Below are positions 22,376 through 35,428 of a DNA stretch of 64,000 nt, piece by piece (the first letter of the stretch is position 1; every line of letters starts with the position of its first letter). Source of the DNA: Pseudofabraea citricarpa (Eukaryota; Ascomycota; Leotiomycetes; Helotiales; Dermateaceae); assembly GCA_029641185.1 (NCBI GenBank), contig JAPWGK010000020.1, positions 62,001 to 126,000 on the forward strand, read 5' to 3'. The notes under the pieces are model-generated. The model saw nothing but the letters and a program-made list of their open reading frames with translations. It was not told the DNA's origin and did not search any database. A program made the translations under genes and the position numbers.

Positions 22376-23675
22376 ATGACCGCCCAAACCAATGGCACCA
22401 GTACACACCACAACCAGGGAACCTTCCTCTTCACCGTAAGCAGCCCCGCTTTCGAGAGCAAAACGTTGAAACTCATCGTGCTGACTGCCCTTCACAGTCC
22501 GAGTCTGTAGGAGAAGGTCACCCAGATAAGATCGCTGATCAGGTCTCCGATGCCATCCTCGATGCCTGCTTAGCAGAGGACCCTTTGTCCAAGGTTGCTT
22601 GTGAAACTGCCACCAAGACTGGTATGATCATGGTCTTCGGTGAAATTACCACCAAGACCAAGCTCGACTACCAAAAGGTCATCCGAGGTGCCGTCAAGGA
22701 CATCGGATACGATGATTCCGCCAAGGGATTCGATTACAAGACTTGCAACGTTTTGGTTGCCATTGAGGAGCAATCCCCAGATATCGCTCAAGGTCTTCAC
22801 TACGAGCAGGCCCTTGAGCAATTGGGTGCCGGTGACCAAGGTATCATGTTCGGATACGCTACCGATGAGACTCCAGAATTGTTCCCCTTGACTCTGCAAC
22901 TCGCACATAAGCTCAATGCTGCTATGTCAGCTGCTCGCCGTGATGGAAGCCTGCCATGGCTCCGACCCGACACCAAGACTCAAGTCACCATTGAGTACAA
23001 GCACGATAACGGAGCTGTTGTTCCTCTTAGAGTCCATACCGTTGTTGTCTCTGCTCAACACAGTGAAAGCATCACCACTGAGCAACTACGCAAGGAAATC
23101 AAGGAGAAAATTATCAAAGAAGTCATCCCCGCCAAGTACCTCACCGACGAGACCGTCTACCACGTATGTCAACTTCTGATCTTGAAAAGTGTGTACCAGT
23201 CTAACCTGCCTAACAGATTCAACCATCCGGCCTTTTCATCATCGGTGGACCACAAGGTGATGCTGGTCTCACTGGACGAAAGATCATCGTCGACACCTAC
23301 GGTGGATGGGGAGCCCATGGAGGTGGTGCTTTCTCCGGCAAGGATTTCTCTAAGGTTGATCGATCAGCAGCATATCTCGCTCGTTGGATCGCCAAGTCTT
23401 TGGTAAATGCCAAACTTGCCCGCCGTGCGCTTGTCCAACTCTCATACGCCATTGGTGTTTCTGAGCCCCTCTCTATCTTCGTTGACTCATATGGTACCTC
23501 CGACAAGACCTCAGACGAGCTTGTTGCTATCATCAACGCCAACTTCGACTTGAGACCTGGTGTCATTGTCAAGGAGCTTGACCTGGCCAAGCCAATCTAC
23601 TTCCAGACCGCAAAGAACGGTCACTTCACTAACCAAAACTTCAGCTGGGAGAAACCCAAGACTCTGAAGTTCTAA
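22376..23675 (+). CDS. SAM2: S-adenosylmethionine synthetase
   Basis: Three exons (22376-22435, 22498-23163, 23217-23675) encode 394 residues, the normal length for methionine adenosyltransferase. It makes S-adenosylmethionine from methionine and ATP in the cytosol. The N-terminal [18 protein letters not shown] segment contains the ATP-site His. The family signature [13 protein letters not shown] is present, as is the glycine-rich GGGAFSGKD motif. [20 protein letters not shown] is intact. The start follows a pyrimidine-rich leader and CAAAG. Codon use leans to C-ending codons (AAG, GTC, ATC), consistent with high expression. No abnormality seen. Confidence 0.97.
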
Positions 23676-25813
23676 ATGATAGCGTAAATACCCTGAAACC
23701 GTGTGAGACTCAACGTCTCATACATATACCCTCGCAAGACCTCATACGATTCCTATGGAGTATCTAGCGGCGACATGATTTCACGAATAAGCATGGTTTT
23801 CAACGACCAATACGGCGGAGTTTTCCTCTTCTGGGTTAATCAGCGTTTTGCAATTAGCAGTGATACAAAGAAAAGATTTCAAAAGCTTTCTCTTCCGGAT
23901 ATTTTTTTTCCTGGCAGGGATCTGGAGATATAAAAGTCTTTCAACATAGACCGTAGAAAAGGGCGGATAGACTCATGGGACCCCTCCTCTATTGGAGGGG
24001 CAGTTCGAGTTTAAATGCGATAGAGAGCATTATGGCATCTGGCGTTTTCGGAGAAATTCAACAATATTCTCTTGTCGGATGGGGTTTCTTTTTGGGGGGC
24101 ATATGCATCCATGGATATGGAGATGGTAGTGCCACCCGAGAGACTTTGCTCTCTCCATAGCTACGTGCTAAGATGGGAAGGAAGGGCAGCTGTCACAATG
24201 ATAATACTGTTTCCTCTCACATAAGATCGTCGTGACTAATTTAAGATGATCTCCTTGTGACCTGATAAATTCTCCTTTCCCCTTATCAAGCCATGACCAA
24301 CAGCACTACCGTGCTATCAAGATCAAAGTATCAATACTCTACTTCAGTACAGTACTGTATTGTGTGATTGCTGATCTATACGTGCATGTAGGTGCCAGCG
24401 TACCACGCGCGGAATGACTGGGGATTTGTGCTGATGCTGCGCCATCGTGCTGCTGAAAAGGGTAAGACTGATGTAACTCGGCAGGTCAAAAGAGTAAGAG
24501 ATCTTCAGGTTCGTCGGAGGAAGTAACAGCGATCAATGATCATCGAGACGGAAGAAATGGACAAAGACGAGATGGGATTAGGGAGATTGGATTAATCTGT
24601 GGGGAAGTGGGAGTTCCGATCTCGAGTTCTGGACTTTCTTGTTTTTCTTCCTCCTAGTAGACAAGACGGTGAATGAGGGGAGGGCATGCTGATGGAAACA
24701 CGGTTTCTTTGCTGTTGAGCTAATGGTAAAGGTTAAATACAACTTGTTGTAGTTTCATTGATGCGAATTATGTTATCAGGCATAACATTAAGTCCTTCTG
24801 AGACTTTATGCACACGAGAAGATGCCACAGAGGGTTGTGCAGCAGAGTAGTAGCGGACTTCGGTAATAATGGATGAAAAGAGGATGCAGCAGTCGTAGGT
24901 TTTCCTGCGGTAAGAGTCAAGAAGTCAGATGCATAGAGTTGGAAAGTTTGGTAAGTGAGGTTGTGGGGGCGCGGAGCTCCGAAGTGTCTTTTTAGAACTC
25001 AAGAGCCCTTGACTTTTATGAGGGCATTGATGACTGAGGGCTTTTGTGATGTGATGGATGGCTGACAAGAGTTGGCAGCATGGATAGATGTGGCATGGGT
25101 GATTCTTCGGCAGTCGGGGGACATTTTTAACCATCAGCCTGGCCAAGGAACGTTGTGGAAATCATTCAGGTTCCTCTTAAGTGCGTTTGTTAGTGACTGG
25201 GTTAAGCTCTTGATTGAGACATGTTGAGTATGAGTGACGGCCTCTTCAAGATGTGTGGTCATGCTTTCGTGATAGCAGCAGTGCCGTACCCAATGACTAA
25301 TTCCAGGCGTCGAGAGCAGTGAGGTGTCAAACGTGTATCAGCCCTCTGCAGCCTTGAAAGGTACATGTAGCGCAGGTGAGGAGGGAAAATGTTTATCGCT
25401 TTAACTTTGTTTCCATGGTTGAAGACTCCGTTTTCCGAACAGCGGTGACTTGGCCAGCCAGGTCTGCTGCTGGTCCTTGTCATGAAGGAATATCAAAAGT
25501 AAAATAGGAGATCTGTGGGCGGGGCAGGCGAAAGGCTTGACCTGAGTGCTAATTTCCATGGCCCTCCGCATTGAGCAGCCAAAGAGGGAGAGCCCGCAGA
25601 TTGATGCTAATCTAGGAGATTGCGTCTTCGGATCACGGTCGGGCCACGCCCTGGGAAAGGAATAGGAAGAATGAGATTCGCGCGAAGAGGCCGTTGCGTT
25701 GCGTTGCGAGTATTATTGCATTCCTCTCGACTGTGTAGTGTGGACTCGGGCTCGGGACTCTGGACTCGGTGGTTCGCGGTTTGTGGTTCGGTAGAAAGAA
25801 AGCATAATAGCAT

Positions 25814-25860
25814 TGTCTGTCTGTCTGTCCGTCTGTTCGTTCGTTCTTTCGTTCGTTCGT
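25814..25860. repeat. TCTG and TTCG tetranucleotide arrays
   Basis: Adjacent arrays of GTCT and GTTC units with a few substitutions, in the spacer upstream of the coiled-coil gene. Confidence 0.85.
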
Positions 25861-26208
25861 ACAACTTGTTCGCTTTGCGTTCGAGGTCGTTCACGTCATT
25901 GAGCACCGACAACGAACGTCATTGACTGTCACAGAGGAAGTCTACAAGTAGACTTTGTTTCTTCCCCAGCAGGTTGCGAATGTTAGCATTTAAAGCGAGC
26001 ATCTCCTTCGCAGGGTGTACCTGATGTGCGTGGGTGAAGCGAGGTGGTCTGGTCAATGCCAATAATGTTAGTGGTGTGGCATGTACCTCGTAGTATGTAC
26101 TGTACAGGACGCGGTAGGGGGGGGATCGCTGTCGTGGCCGTGCCCCAAATGCGAAGCTGCGTAAAATAAAATAAGAATAAAAATAAAAACAAAGACGAGT
26201 GGGAGCAT

Positions 26209-26243
26209 GAAGCAGGAAGCAGGAAGCAGGAAGCAGGAAGCAG
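26209..26243. repeat. (GAAGCAG)5 heptamer array
   Basis: Five perfect 7-bp units in the spacer upstream of the coiled-coil gene. Confidence 0.9.
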
Positions 26244-26872
26244 AGGCGCGTAGCTGAGTATGTATGTGGTGGAGAGGATGTGCTGTGGTTCGTGGACTGT
26301 AAATGACAATAATAAATTTATACAGTACAAGTGACCTGTGAGGTTCTTTGGTTCTCTAGTGTCCAGTAGTTCGTTCTTTGGTTCTTTGTTCCTGGCGCGA
26401 AGAATCCGGTTCCACCTTAATCCAGGCACCGAGCCGGGGCCAATGGGGGGAGAGGGGGGGGGGAGGGGTCCTTCTTTTCTCAGGCTTCAGCGTCCGCCGT
26501 CCAGTACAGTCAGTACTCGTAGGCGCTTCGTCCAACGCCCACAGCCTGTAAGAACCGTCCCTCAGGCCCCCCCCATCAGGGGGAAAGCCCCCAGTGGCCC
26601 AGTGGCCCAGCCCCCAAGCGCCCCTTCCCTCCCCCCCAAGGTACAGGGACCAGCCCCCCAGGCTCCAGGCCCCGCCCCACTGCCCAGTGCAAGGGGGAAC
26701 CACCGACTCTTCCCCTTTCGAATCGCGATTGCTACTTTGAGTCGCAATCAGGAACTTGGTCCTCTCTAGCCTTCCATCGTTATCTCATAATCTCAGATTC
26801 AGAATTGTGTGTGCACATCTTTGTTTCTTCCCTACCCAATGTCTCGTCGCCATCCCGGCATTGCAAGAGACA

Positions 26873-26953
26873 ATGGCCTTTGCAGCTCTGCCCGAAGAAG
26901 AGGAACAAGACTTCCACACCTCCTCGACCTCGACCGCGACCTCATTGACCTCC

Positions 26954-26984
<31 letters not shown>

Positions 26985-29900
26985 CCCCTCCTGATCCGCA
27001 CTCTGACACCCAGTACGCTTCACATCCATCTGATCTCGTCACCTCACCCGTCGCTGTCGACGGACCTGTTGCCCTGCAAGAAGAGCACGACCCGCCGAAC
27101 GGGCGACCTCGAAATCCTTCTCTGTCGATTCGATCGCGAGGTTTCTCTTCATCCTCAGCGTCGTCGGTGAAGAGGAAGCCGCTGCCATTGACCGCCTCTC
27201 CTCTGGCTACGCGCTTCTCGTCCGGAGAACATCTCGCGGCGACATCAGAGCTGCCGCCACAGACCTTCTCCAGGCCGTACTCCCTCGACAGTCCGACTCT
27301 GTACCAGTTCCCGTCCGTGTCAGGGAAACCATTCTCCCCAGGTCTCTCAGGACCAGGACCAGCTAGGTAACCTCCTCTGTCTCTACGAAGACTTTCGTCG
27401 CGTTTCAGCAGAGCTCTAAGGTTAATGTTTCCAAACAGTTCTTCAAACGAACCGGTCGCTTTGACACCAGCTTTATCATCCGACCCTCTTGGTACGTCAG
27501 CCAAAGAAAGTCGAATAGTTGACCTTGCGAAAGTCAACATCGGACCGAGCAGCCCAAGTTTGAATGTACCTTCGCAGTCGCGCCCAACAACCGGTAGCTC
27601 ACTCGCAAAGCATGCGCGGTTGGCCAGTGACTCTTCTCTGAGCTTAGCATCCGAATCGACTGGCCCGTGGTATGGTGATTCAAGCTTTTCGGACCATTCC
27701 CGCACTGCGACTATGTCCATGTTCTCCAACAAGACTACACCACCACCACACACATTAACTTTACCACATGCACCTACAAGAAGTTTCTCTAACGATTCTA
27801 ACGACTCCGATACAACTGTACAAAGGCCACAACCTAAATCACCAGGCGGTTCCAAGCTTGGCTCATTCTTTGGGTGGGGAGCAACGGCATCACCATCTTC
27901 TCCAACTACCTCTTTCTCAGACAAAGCTTATTCACCTATACCCTCACCAACGTCACCCAAACTTACAGATGCATCCAAAACAAGTACGGCCCGAGCAGCA
28001 GTACCTACAGCTATTGATATACCAAAGGCCAACGCCGATGCGGGCTACTTTGGCAACGCATATCTTCAAATACCACCGGCAACGCCTACTTCACCCACAC
28101 CAGTACAAGTCGAAGAGATGGAGGAAGAGTTGAAGGCTATTAGCTCTGAGTTAGCATCATCTATTAGACGCGAGATGGATCTCGAGGACTTGGTAGACCG
28201 GTTGCAGGCCGAAGCCTCCAACTCTATCGGTCCAGGTAGCAAGCGGACCTCTGATTACTTTTCTGACTCTGGCACAAGTTCCGTTAAGTATGGCGAGACT
28301 GATGTCAGGCAAGAGGAGTTGGATCGAATGCAGAGAAAGGCAGAGCAGGAGACGGCTCAGATCCGACTGGAGCTTACATCTAAAGTGCAGGATGAGAGGT
28401 CTCGAAGAAAACAGCTCGAGACACAAATCCGACGTTTGGAGGATAGAGCCTCACAGGTAAGTCGAAGTATGCAGCTTGGTATTCATTGGCTAACACACCC
28501 TAAAGTCCGAGCTTGCTTCTATGAACTCACTTAATACCACTGGTCGACTGAAGGAATTAGAAGGGAATTGTGAAGACCTTCGCCGTCGCCTAGCCGAGGA
28601 GCGGCAAGTCAAAGATAACTTTGAGGATCTTCTGACGGCTTTGAAGGGAGAGCTTCAGAGCTCTTCCAACGAACGTGATAATCTCCGTGATGAGATTGTA
28701 CCCCAGTTACGAGCTCGCGTAGAAGGACTAGAGGCCCAGGCCGCACAGCATGAGCAGCTCACCTACGAACAATCAAAAATGCAGCAAGAGTTGCAGACCT
28801 TGAAAAAGGAAAATACTACTTTAATCAATGCACATAAGTTGCAGTCGGACATGCAACAGCAAATGAAGAAATTCAATACCATTTCCGAAGAGTCTTCCAT
28901 GCCAGCTACGAAGTCGAGGGCAAGTGTTGGATTGACAAGATCTAATTCTTTGGCCACCAGAGGTTCGTTTGCTGGTTCGCGACCACCGTCTGGGGGGTTG
29001 CAGAGGTCCGGATCCATGAAGGCAGCAGAATCGAGAGAATCCCTCGCAGAACGTGTCAAAGATGTCGAGTTACAAAGAGATGCCCTCCACGCAGCGCTCA
29101 AGAACCTACTCGAACGACAAGATCATCAAAATCGTGAAACCAACAAGAGGATTCGACACCTGGAGATGGAACGTGATCGAGCGCTCTCGAGCTCGCCGAA
29201 GCGAGTAGGTTATGATAAAGAAGTCTCGAATTTGCGTGAAGAGATTAACACTCTCCGCCGTCGAGCCGACGAGGCTATCGAACAAAAATGGCAGTGCGAA
29301 AAGGGTCTTAGCGGTCTAAAGATGGACCTGGATCGAGCCGAGCAGGAGATTGCATCATTGCGAACTCTGCTTCAGGAGAAGGATATCTTAATTCCAGCCA
29401 CTGGATCTCGCCCGAACAGTGCAACCCGCCGCAGTAGCAATCCAGTGACATCAGCTTCGCTGGAACGGGCTTATCAAGATTTGCAGAAAGCATATGCTGA
29501 ATCATTGAGTCGCGTCAATGCTATGGAGATGTCCGCACCAAAGGATGCCGACACAGATCGGGCCATGATACAGTTAGAGCAAAGCCTTTCCGATGCGATT
29601 TCCGAACGCGACTTTGCGATGCAAGAAGCCGAGTCCCTCAGACAACAAAGCGAGTCGCTTCGGGACGCTGAACAGGGCCACGTTGGTCATGAGATGGCCC
29701 TTGCAGAGGAACTTCAAGTCTCTGCAAAGCGAGTTGAAGAACTTGCTGCACAAGTTAGACAGCAACTCACTTCAAATAGCACTCTCCGACAACGTCTCTC
29801 TGAAACCATCGCCCGGGGAGAGAAGGAGCAGAAAGACAATGCTATGAAGATCGTCTTTATGCAGAGTAAGCTGAAGAACCTCGAAGATAGACTCATGGCT

Positions 29901-30350
29901 GCTCAACAAGCATCCGAGGATACTATCTCTCGCCATGAAGATGAGATTCGAGGTATGAGAGAAGCTCACAACGATCAGCTTCTACGCATGAAGGATGGAT
30001 TAAGATCTCCTCGGCAGTTCGGCCCAAAGACACCTCTTACGCCAATGTTCACCAACTCATTCAAAGCTCCAAGAATCATGTCTACAAGTTCTGGAAGAGC
30101 TCTTTCCGTATCTGAGGACTCCAAGGTTGAGTTCCTAAAGCAACGTGTTTTGGATTTAGAGAGCGCTCTAGCTGATGCTGATAAAGAAATGGAGGAGGTC
30201 GTCGGGCGTATGAATATTGCCCAAATTGAAGTCATGGAACTCCAGAACGAGAGGGAAGAAGCTGTACGTGAAACGAAGAGATTGCAGAGACAGGTTGAAG
30301 AGGAAAGAGTGAAGGCATTCGAAAACAAATTCGCTTCGCTCTCTTCATAA
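26873..30350 (+). CDS. Large coiled-coil protein of unknown function
   Basis: Three exons (26873-27366, 27439-28456, 28506-30350) join in frame to 1118 residues. The first about 400 residues are Ser/Pro/Thr-rich and probably disordered; they include a His-Pro repeat (about 27-35) encoded by a CCCTCA array. From about residue 410 to the end the sequence is mostly heptad-like coiled coil (for example SSIRREMDLEDLVDRLQAE). It is interrupted by Ser-rich linkers (about 625-680 and 805-830). It resembles proteins loosely annotated in fungi as M-protein-repeat or septation/cytoskeleton-related coiled coils, but I cannot name a family securely. There is no signal peptide or membrane segment. The ATG at 26873 is the first in frame followed by good protein sequence. 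A cytoskeletal or polarity-scaffold role is only a guess. Confidence 0.8.
26951..26990 (+). repeat. CCCTCA coding repeat (His-Pro)
   Basis: Tandem CCCTCA units inside exon 1 of the coiled-coil gene, encoding alternating His-Pro and then a proline run. Length variation would stay in frame. Confidence 0.85.
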
Positions 30351-31766
30351 GTGTAGCACGGGGCTCGTTTCATCTCGATGGGTTGTTATGTTTGCATTAA
30401 TTTTTATTTTTTCATGATGCGCTTTAGCGAATTGCATCCGATGGCCCAGTTTATTTTTCTGGGTCCGTCATTAGCATTTGATAGCAGCAAAGCCATGGTT
30501 GGTTTTCACTGCCTTCTGGAGTTTTTTAAGGATTGTTATTATGGCTGCATTGTCTCATACTCTTGGGAGGCAAGGTTCTAGGATGAGCAGAAAACCCTAT
30601 TGGGGGTTTTTTACTTCTGGCTTTAGCCATTTGTTTTATTTTTGAGGCAAGGCATAGCAGTCTTTGTTATATTTCCAGTTGGTTTGTTTGGGCACAGACC
30701 AGACTATACTGAAGAGTATACACATCACCAGTCGCTGGTGATTGTTGCTATTGTATTGATCTTTTTTGGAAGGGTTTTTGAAAGAAAAAAACTTCTTGTG
30801 TATTTACTTAATTATAACTTTTAACTGATAAAGCAGCGCAGACCCCTTGGCATTTGGTCGGTGGTAGGTAAGAAGTGAAGTGAAGTACTTGCTGGAATAG
30901 GTACTGTAGCTAACTTGCTTTTCAAGCTTGCTCGGTATTAACCGGTTAAAATTCTTAGCCAGTTTTTCACTATTGCTATTTTATGATACACCCTAAAAAG
31001 AGTATGAGGGAGAAGAGAGAAGGAAGAGGGGAGATGATTCTCTCTGTGGTTTTGTATTGGACTTTAGTTATCAGTATTGTACCTATCTATCATGTTTCAT
31101 GTCATGATAACTACATGAACGAAGTAGACAAGGTAGATAAGACTTTATACCTATACAGATAAAGTATGAAGAGAACAAAAGTATGAAGGAGTCTGTTAGA
31201 GGGGGTCTGTGTCCAGGTCACTTTTCTATCTTTCCTCTATAACTTCACCTAATGTAAATAAAAACCATGATTTTGCCCGTATTGGTTAAATAAGAAGCAT
31301 CACATTCAGCCAAGGTAAGTGCGAAAGTACGTACAATGTATTCATTTACACCTCCACTTGATGTACTTATACTAACCTGTTGTAAACTACTGTAAGCCAT
31401 AAACTATATAGCCCAAGAAAAGCTATACACAACACAATTCAATGCTTACACCCACTGTACAGTCTGAAGAGGAAGTCTAGAAAGCCGAACGCCTGTTGTA
31501 ATCCTTAATCGCCACACTATGCCACCAACGCCATGCAATAAACACCATATTCTACCATACTAAACCAGACCAAACCAAGCCATGCTATGCAAGAGAAAAA
31601 AGTCCAATAGTTAACTCATTCTGTTCTTAAATCCCATTTCCTGTTCGCATGATCCATCTGTTCCATTCTCCCATGTTTTCGTTAATTTAATTTGACCTAG
31701 AAAAGTCTAAAACTTCAGGGGGGACAATTTCTTCCTTCTATCCCTTTGCTCGTAATACGTGTATGT
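30351..31766. other. AT-rich convergent spacer
   Basis: 1.4 kb between the 3' ends of the coiled-coil gene and SLD3. AT-rich, with T-rich tracts at 30395-30410 and 30760-30800. No open frame with protein-like character and no RNA gene recognised. Confidence 0.55.
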
Positions 31767-34663
31767 TTATGCCAGATCGTCAAGGTCATCATCCCAGCCA
31801 AGAGATTTGTAGATAGAATCGTTCACCGGCTGCCGCGTTTGGTCGACTTTAGGGTTCTCTTTATCGCTATTGGGGTGGGCATGGTCCAATAACCTCTTCT
31901 TTACAGGCGTTTCTTGTATTGCTAACGCTGTTTCCATTGCCGTTGATGCCTGATGGTTAGCAAACAATTGGGCACTAGATCGTCGGATATGTAAGGGTGA
32001 GGAAGGTGGAAACATTCTTTGTTCTTTTTGGTAAGAAGAGAGAGATTTGCGTGTTGGTGTTGCTTGAATGGCAAGGTATAAACTGTCGGGAGTGTGAGAA
32101 GGGAGACTTGATGGAGGGACTCGTGGAATGCTGGATGCTGGGACATTGTCCAGACCTGGTGAGTCGAAAGATGTGCTACCAGGAGGCCTTTTGAACATAT
32201 CCTTTTGTCGTGCCGCTTTCGGAGTTGCAGAAATTTGCACATTTTGAAAAAGAGGATTTCTAATAGGTTTTTTGGTTTCTGGCTGGTGTTAGTAATACAA
32301 CCGCTAGTAGAGACTGGAAGACACTTACTGCGAGCAGATCGTGAAGCAGACACTGCTCGTTGCTCTGCAGTTTCTGCCAACGACTTCCCTGCCAGCTCCC
32401 GATTTGGTCGCTTGAGTGCTGAAATAGCATCTTTGAGTTCAGCTTCTATGTTCACCTGCTTTTTTGCTTTCGTGTTTACGTCCACTACGAGAGTGCTCAA
32501 GTCAACTTCTCGTTGAGAAAATCTCTTTGAATTCAAAAGCCCAGACCGGCTCGTCTGAAATGTCTGAGAATCCACCGAAGGGATGCTTGATAATGATAAC
32601 GGCTCGCTGACTTCGCGTTTCAGGGAGGGGATGCTTGCTGATCTCATAAGAGAGATTGCTCTAGCAGGTCCACGGGATACGCTTCTTCGTTCTCGATCAT
32701 CGCTAAGAACTCGCTTCAGACTTCGTTGTACCTTAGGGGGGATAGGTCTCTTGGTGGCAGCACCTGGCTGTTGTCTACTAGAGGAATTAGTAGACCTTGA
32801 AAGTCTTGGCCTACCGGGTGTTATCGCAACAGGTCCTCCAAGCTTTCGATTGATAGATGCACAGTGATCGGGCAGACGTGCAGAAAAGCTGATTCGTTAG
32901 ATTGCATTCACACCAACAAAGAGTATAGACTTACAAAGGCGCGATCACATCTACACAAAAATCCCTAAGAACATCTGACGTATGCTTGTTTACCCTTCCA
33001 CGCACAGTTGGATCAGTCTTTTCCAAATCCCCTCCAACTTTGGTTGACTCGGCTGCGACTGACTGCCAAATACACAATCGATCGATATGGACATCTATAA
33101 GCATGACAAAATGCTCGGGCTTCTTGGCTTTGGGGGGCTTGTCCTTCCCTTCCTTTGTGGTGCCGGGAAGGGAGTTTGGAAGATCTCCATCAATGAGGTC
33201 TGGAGGTATAGCAAGTGGCTGAAGTGCAAGCACTTCGAGAATAATAATCATCTGCAACTGGGTCTCCCGAACTCGCAATTGGGAGATGCGTAATTTCATC
33301 ATATCTTCACGAGAACTGTCTGGGGCCCCAGATTCGGCCTCGGTATCGTAGCTCTCCCACCATTTTCGAATAAGAGACTCTTCTGTTGGATAAAGACCTG
33401 TTTTTCCAGGTTTCATCTTCTTACTTGTCCTCTTTTTTCTAGGCTTGCCATTTGTCTGATCGATATCGTCCGCTGTGTTTTCGTGAATATCTAGCAGGGT
33501 TACACAGCCTGGCACCCCATCGCGGTATTTCTTGTCGATCAAAGTAGTTGAAAGGATGAGACTTTCGAGAAAGCTAATATACTCATTCATATCAAGATTT
33601 GAATCATAGTCAAGATGGAATGCTGCCCGTGCTCTTGACAGTGGACCCTTGGCATAGTATGCTAGCGAAGCCTAGAAGACGTCAGAGCGGTATAGGTATA
33701 AATGGTGAGAAGAAGAGACCAACCTTGGACAAATATAATGCATCTAGATATTGATTCCGCACATTTTCGAAAATTTCAACCGCTGTAGGCTGCGATATGT
33801 CATTATCCTCTGCCATAGGCTCGTCAATAAGCTGGGAATCACTCTGCGATTCCACCTTGAATCCAGATGCGGTTGTCAATTGGCTCTCATTTTGACTATC
33901 CAATGCCGGCTCGGGGTTCAAAGTCGGTTGTCGTGAAGTGCCTAGGCAATCCACTGACGTCCGTTTTACCATAGACTGTATAGCTTCAATAGCCAGCCTT
34001 TTCTTCTTGCTATATTTGGCAGATTCAGTGGTAATATCTGTTAGCGGAGCGGAGACCAGAGGAACCTCAGCAGGCCTGGAAGTTCTAAATGCGGTATTTA
34101 TGCTCCCCTGATTAGATGATGTCCCAACAGCTGCCAATTGGTGTATATCAACCCATGAGCCGAGCTGGCAGACCACGTAAAGGCCACAACTTTCGCGCTC
34201 TATGACATACAAGACCTTGCTTGCGTCCAACCTTGCAATCACGACAGTTGGCTGAGTTCCCATCCTCTCCTCCAGCTCTAGTACTTTGACATGGGCCTCA
34301 AACAATCGCGATTGGGGCAGCGGAGTCGAAGACGGAAACAGATCGAGGCATGATAAAGATAGCTGTGAGCGCGGCAATAGGACGAGAGGCTGCAATGTGC
34401 GAGGTTTATCGAAGACAGATGAGGGATGCGGCTATCTAGCGATTAGTGGTCGTTTGTGTGGAATAAAAAAAGTTGGAGAGAGGGAAATTGCCAACCCTGA
34501 TAACAAAAGATTCGTGCAAGAGATCTTCTAGAGTATCGGCGTCTCTTTTCCTCTTCTTCCCAGCGGGTGTGGTGATGGGCGTATCCGATGCTGGGGTCAA
34601 GGAGGGTTTTTGACGCGTTTTAGCAGACGCGTCGGAGGCTGGATTATCATCCTGACTGAACAT
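31767..34663 (-). CDS. SLD3: DNA replication initiation regulator Sld3
   Basis: Five exons (34663-34496, 34431-33724, 33671-32935, 32888-32329, 32278-31767) join in frame to 894 residues. Sld3 loads Cdc45 on origins and, once phosphorylated by CDK, binds Dpb11. The central region, about residues 230-540, matches fungal Sld3 domains. It includes YLSKASLAYYAKGPLSRARA, the LYPTEESLIRKWW segment and IAPFFSARLPDHCASIN. The N-terminus has a basic GKKRKR (35-40). The C-terminal third is basic, Ser-rich and carries three similar TP motifs: ISATPK (T743), IQATPTRK (T798) and IQETPVKKR (T848). These match CDK consensus sites. The protein ends in an acidic DDDLDDLA. It is divergent from the SSK2-type kinase. 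All introns are short with canonical borders. Confidence 0.9.
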
Positions 34664-35428
34664 AGCACTACGATAGAGATACAGGTGTCATGAGGACGCA
34701 AGATGATAGCAGCCTCAGCCTCAGCGGACATAAAACTGCTGTCGGGGGAGGGGAGGGGGTTGATGTTGGTAATGCAAGCGGTCGCTGCTCCCCACGTTGA
34801 CGCGACTTGGTTCTGTAGGTCTAGTTGTAGTTGTAGCGCACGACACGAGGCTGACGGAGAGAACGACGAGGCTGAAGAAGCAGAAGCAAAAGCAAGTTTC
34901 ACCCTTGTCTTCCCTTCCCAGTTGCTTTCTGCCATGCCAGCTGGTATCGTATCGTTTGCGAGGCTGGCCCTTTGCCACTCGCTATGGTTCGCCACACCTC
35001 GAGTGTGGCGAGGATTTGTGGATTTGTCTTGTTTTGTAGATAGTGCTGTACAGTACTGTACGGAGTAGACTCGAGTAGATACTGTACTGTACCAGATATT
35101 ATTATTGAGTTTGATGTGTGGCTCATTTGTTGACCAGGCCTGGCGATCAGCGGTCGAGCTTCCATTTCCGCCACGACCACGACTTCACCACCAAGTAAGT
35201 CCCTTGAACACTTCGACACTCGTGCACTTGAACCCGCGTGCTCCGGCGTCGTACATGATTATTTGATAGACTCGTCCCCAGCCATCCGTTGTCATCGGTT
35301 CCATGTGCTGCCATTATTGTTGTTGTGGTTGTGGTTGTTGTTCTTGACCACTGGCCCCTGCTGCCGTCTGCTCGCGCTAAAGGACTGTCGAAATTACTCC
35401 AGTATCGAATCCTCTAACCCCGAATATT
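34664..35428. promoter_or_regulatory. Divergent promoter, SLD3/SSK2
   Basis: A 765-bp spacer between head-to-head genes. It contains two GTACTGTAC-type palindromes (35045-35058 and 35080-35092) and a TGTGGTTGTTG-rich tract at 35310-35345. No gene is called inside. Confidence 0.5.

Larger units (their letters stand above)
23676..26872. other. 3.2-kb spacer with repeats
   Basis: No convincing gene. It contains 3' flanking DNA of the synthetase and the upstream region of the coiled-coil gene. Features are TCTG/TTCG tetranucleotide arrays at 25814-25860, (GAAGCAG)5 at 26209-26243, a G-run at about 26446-26465 and C-rich blocks at 26568-26690. GTACTGTAC-like palindromes occur at 24345-24360, 26093-26108, 26331 and 26501-26520. 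Confidence 0.55.

Noticed and set aside
26977..27924. 315-codon frame antisense to the coiled-coil gene
   Set aside because: A shadow of the Ser/Pro-rich exons on the plus strand, with no protein-like conservation.
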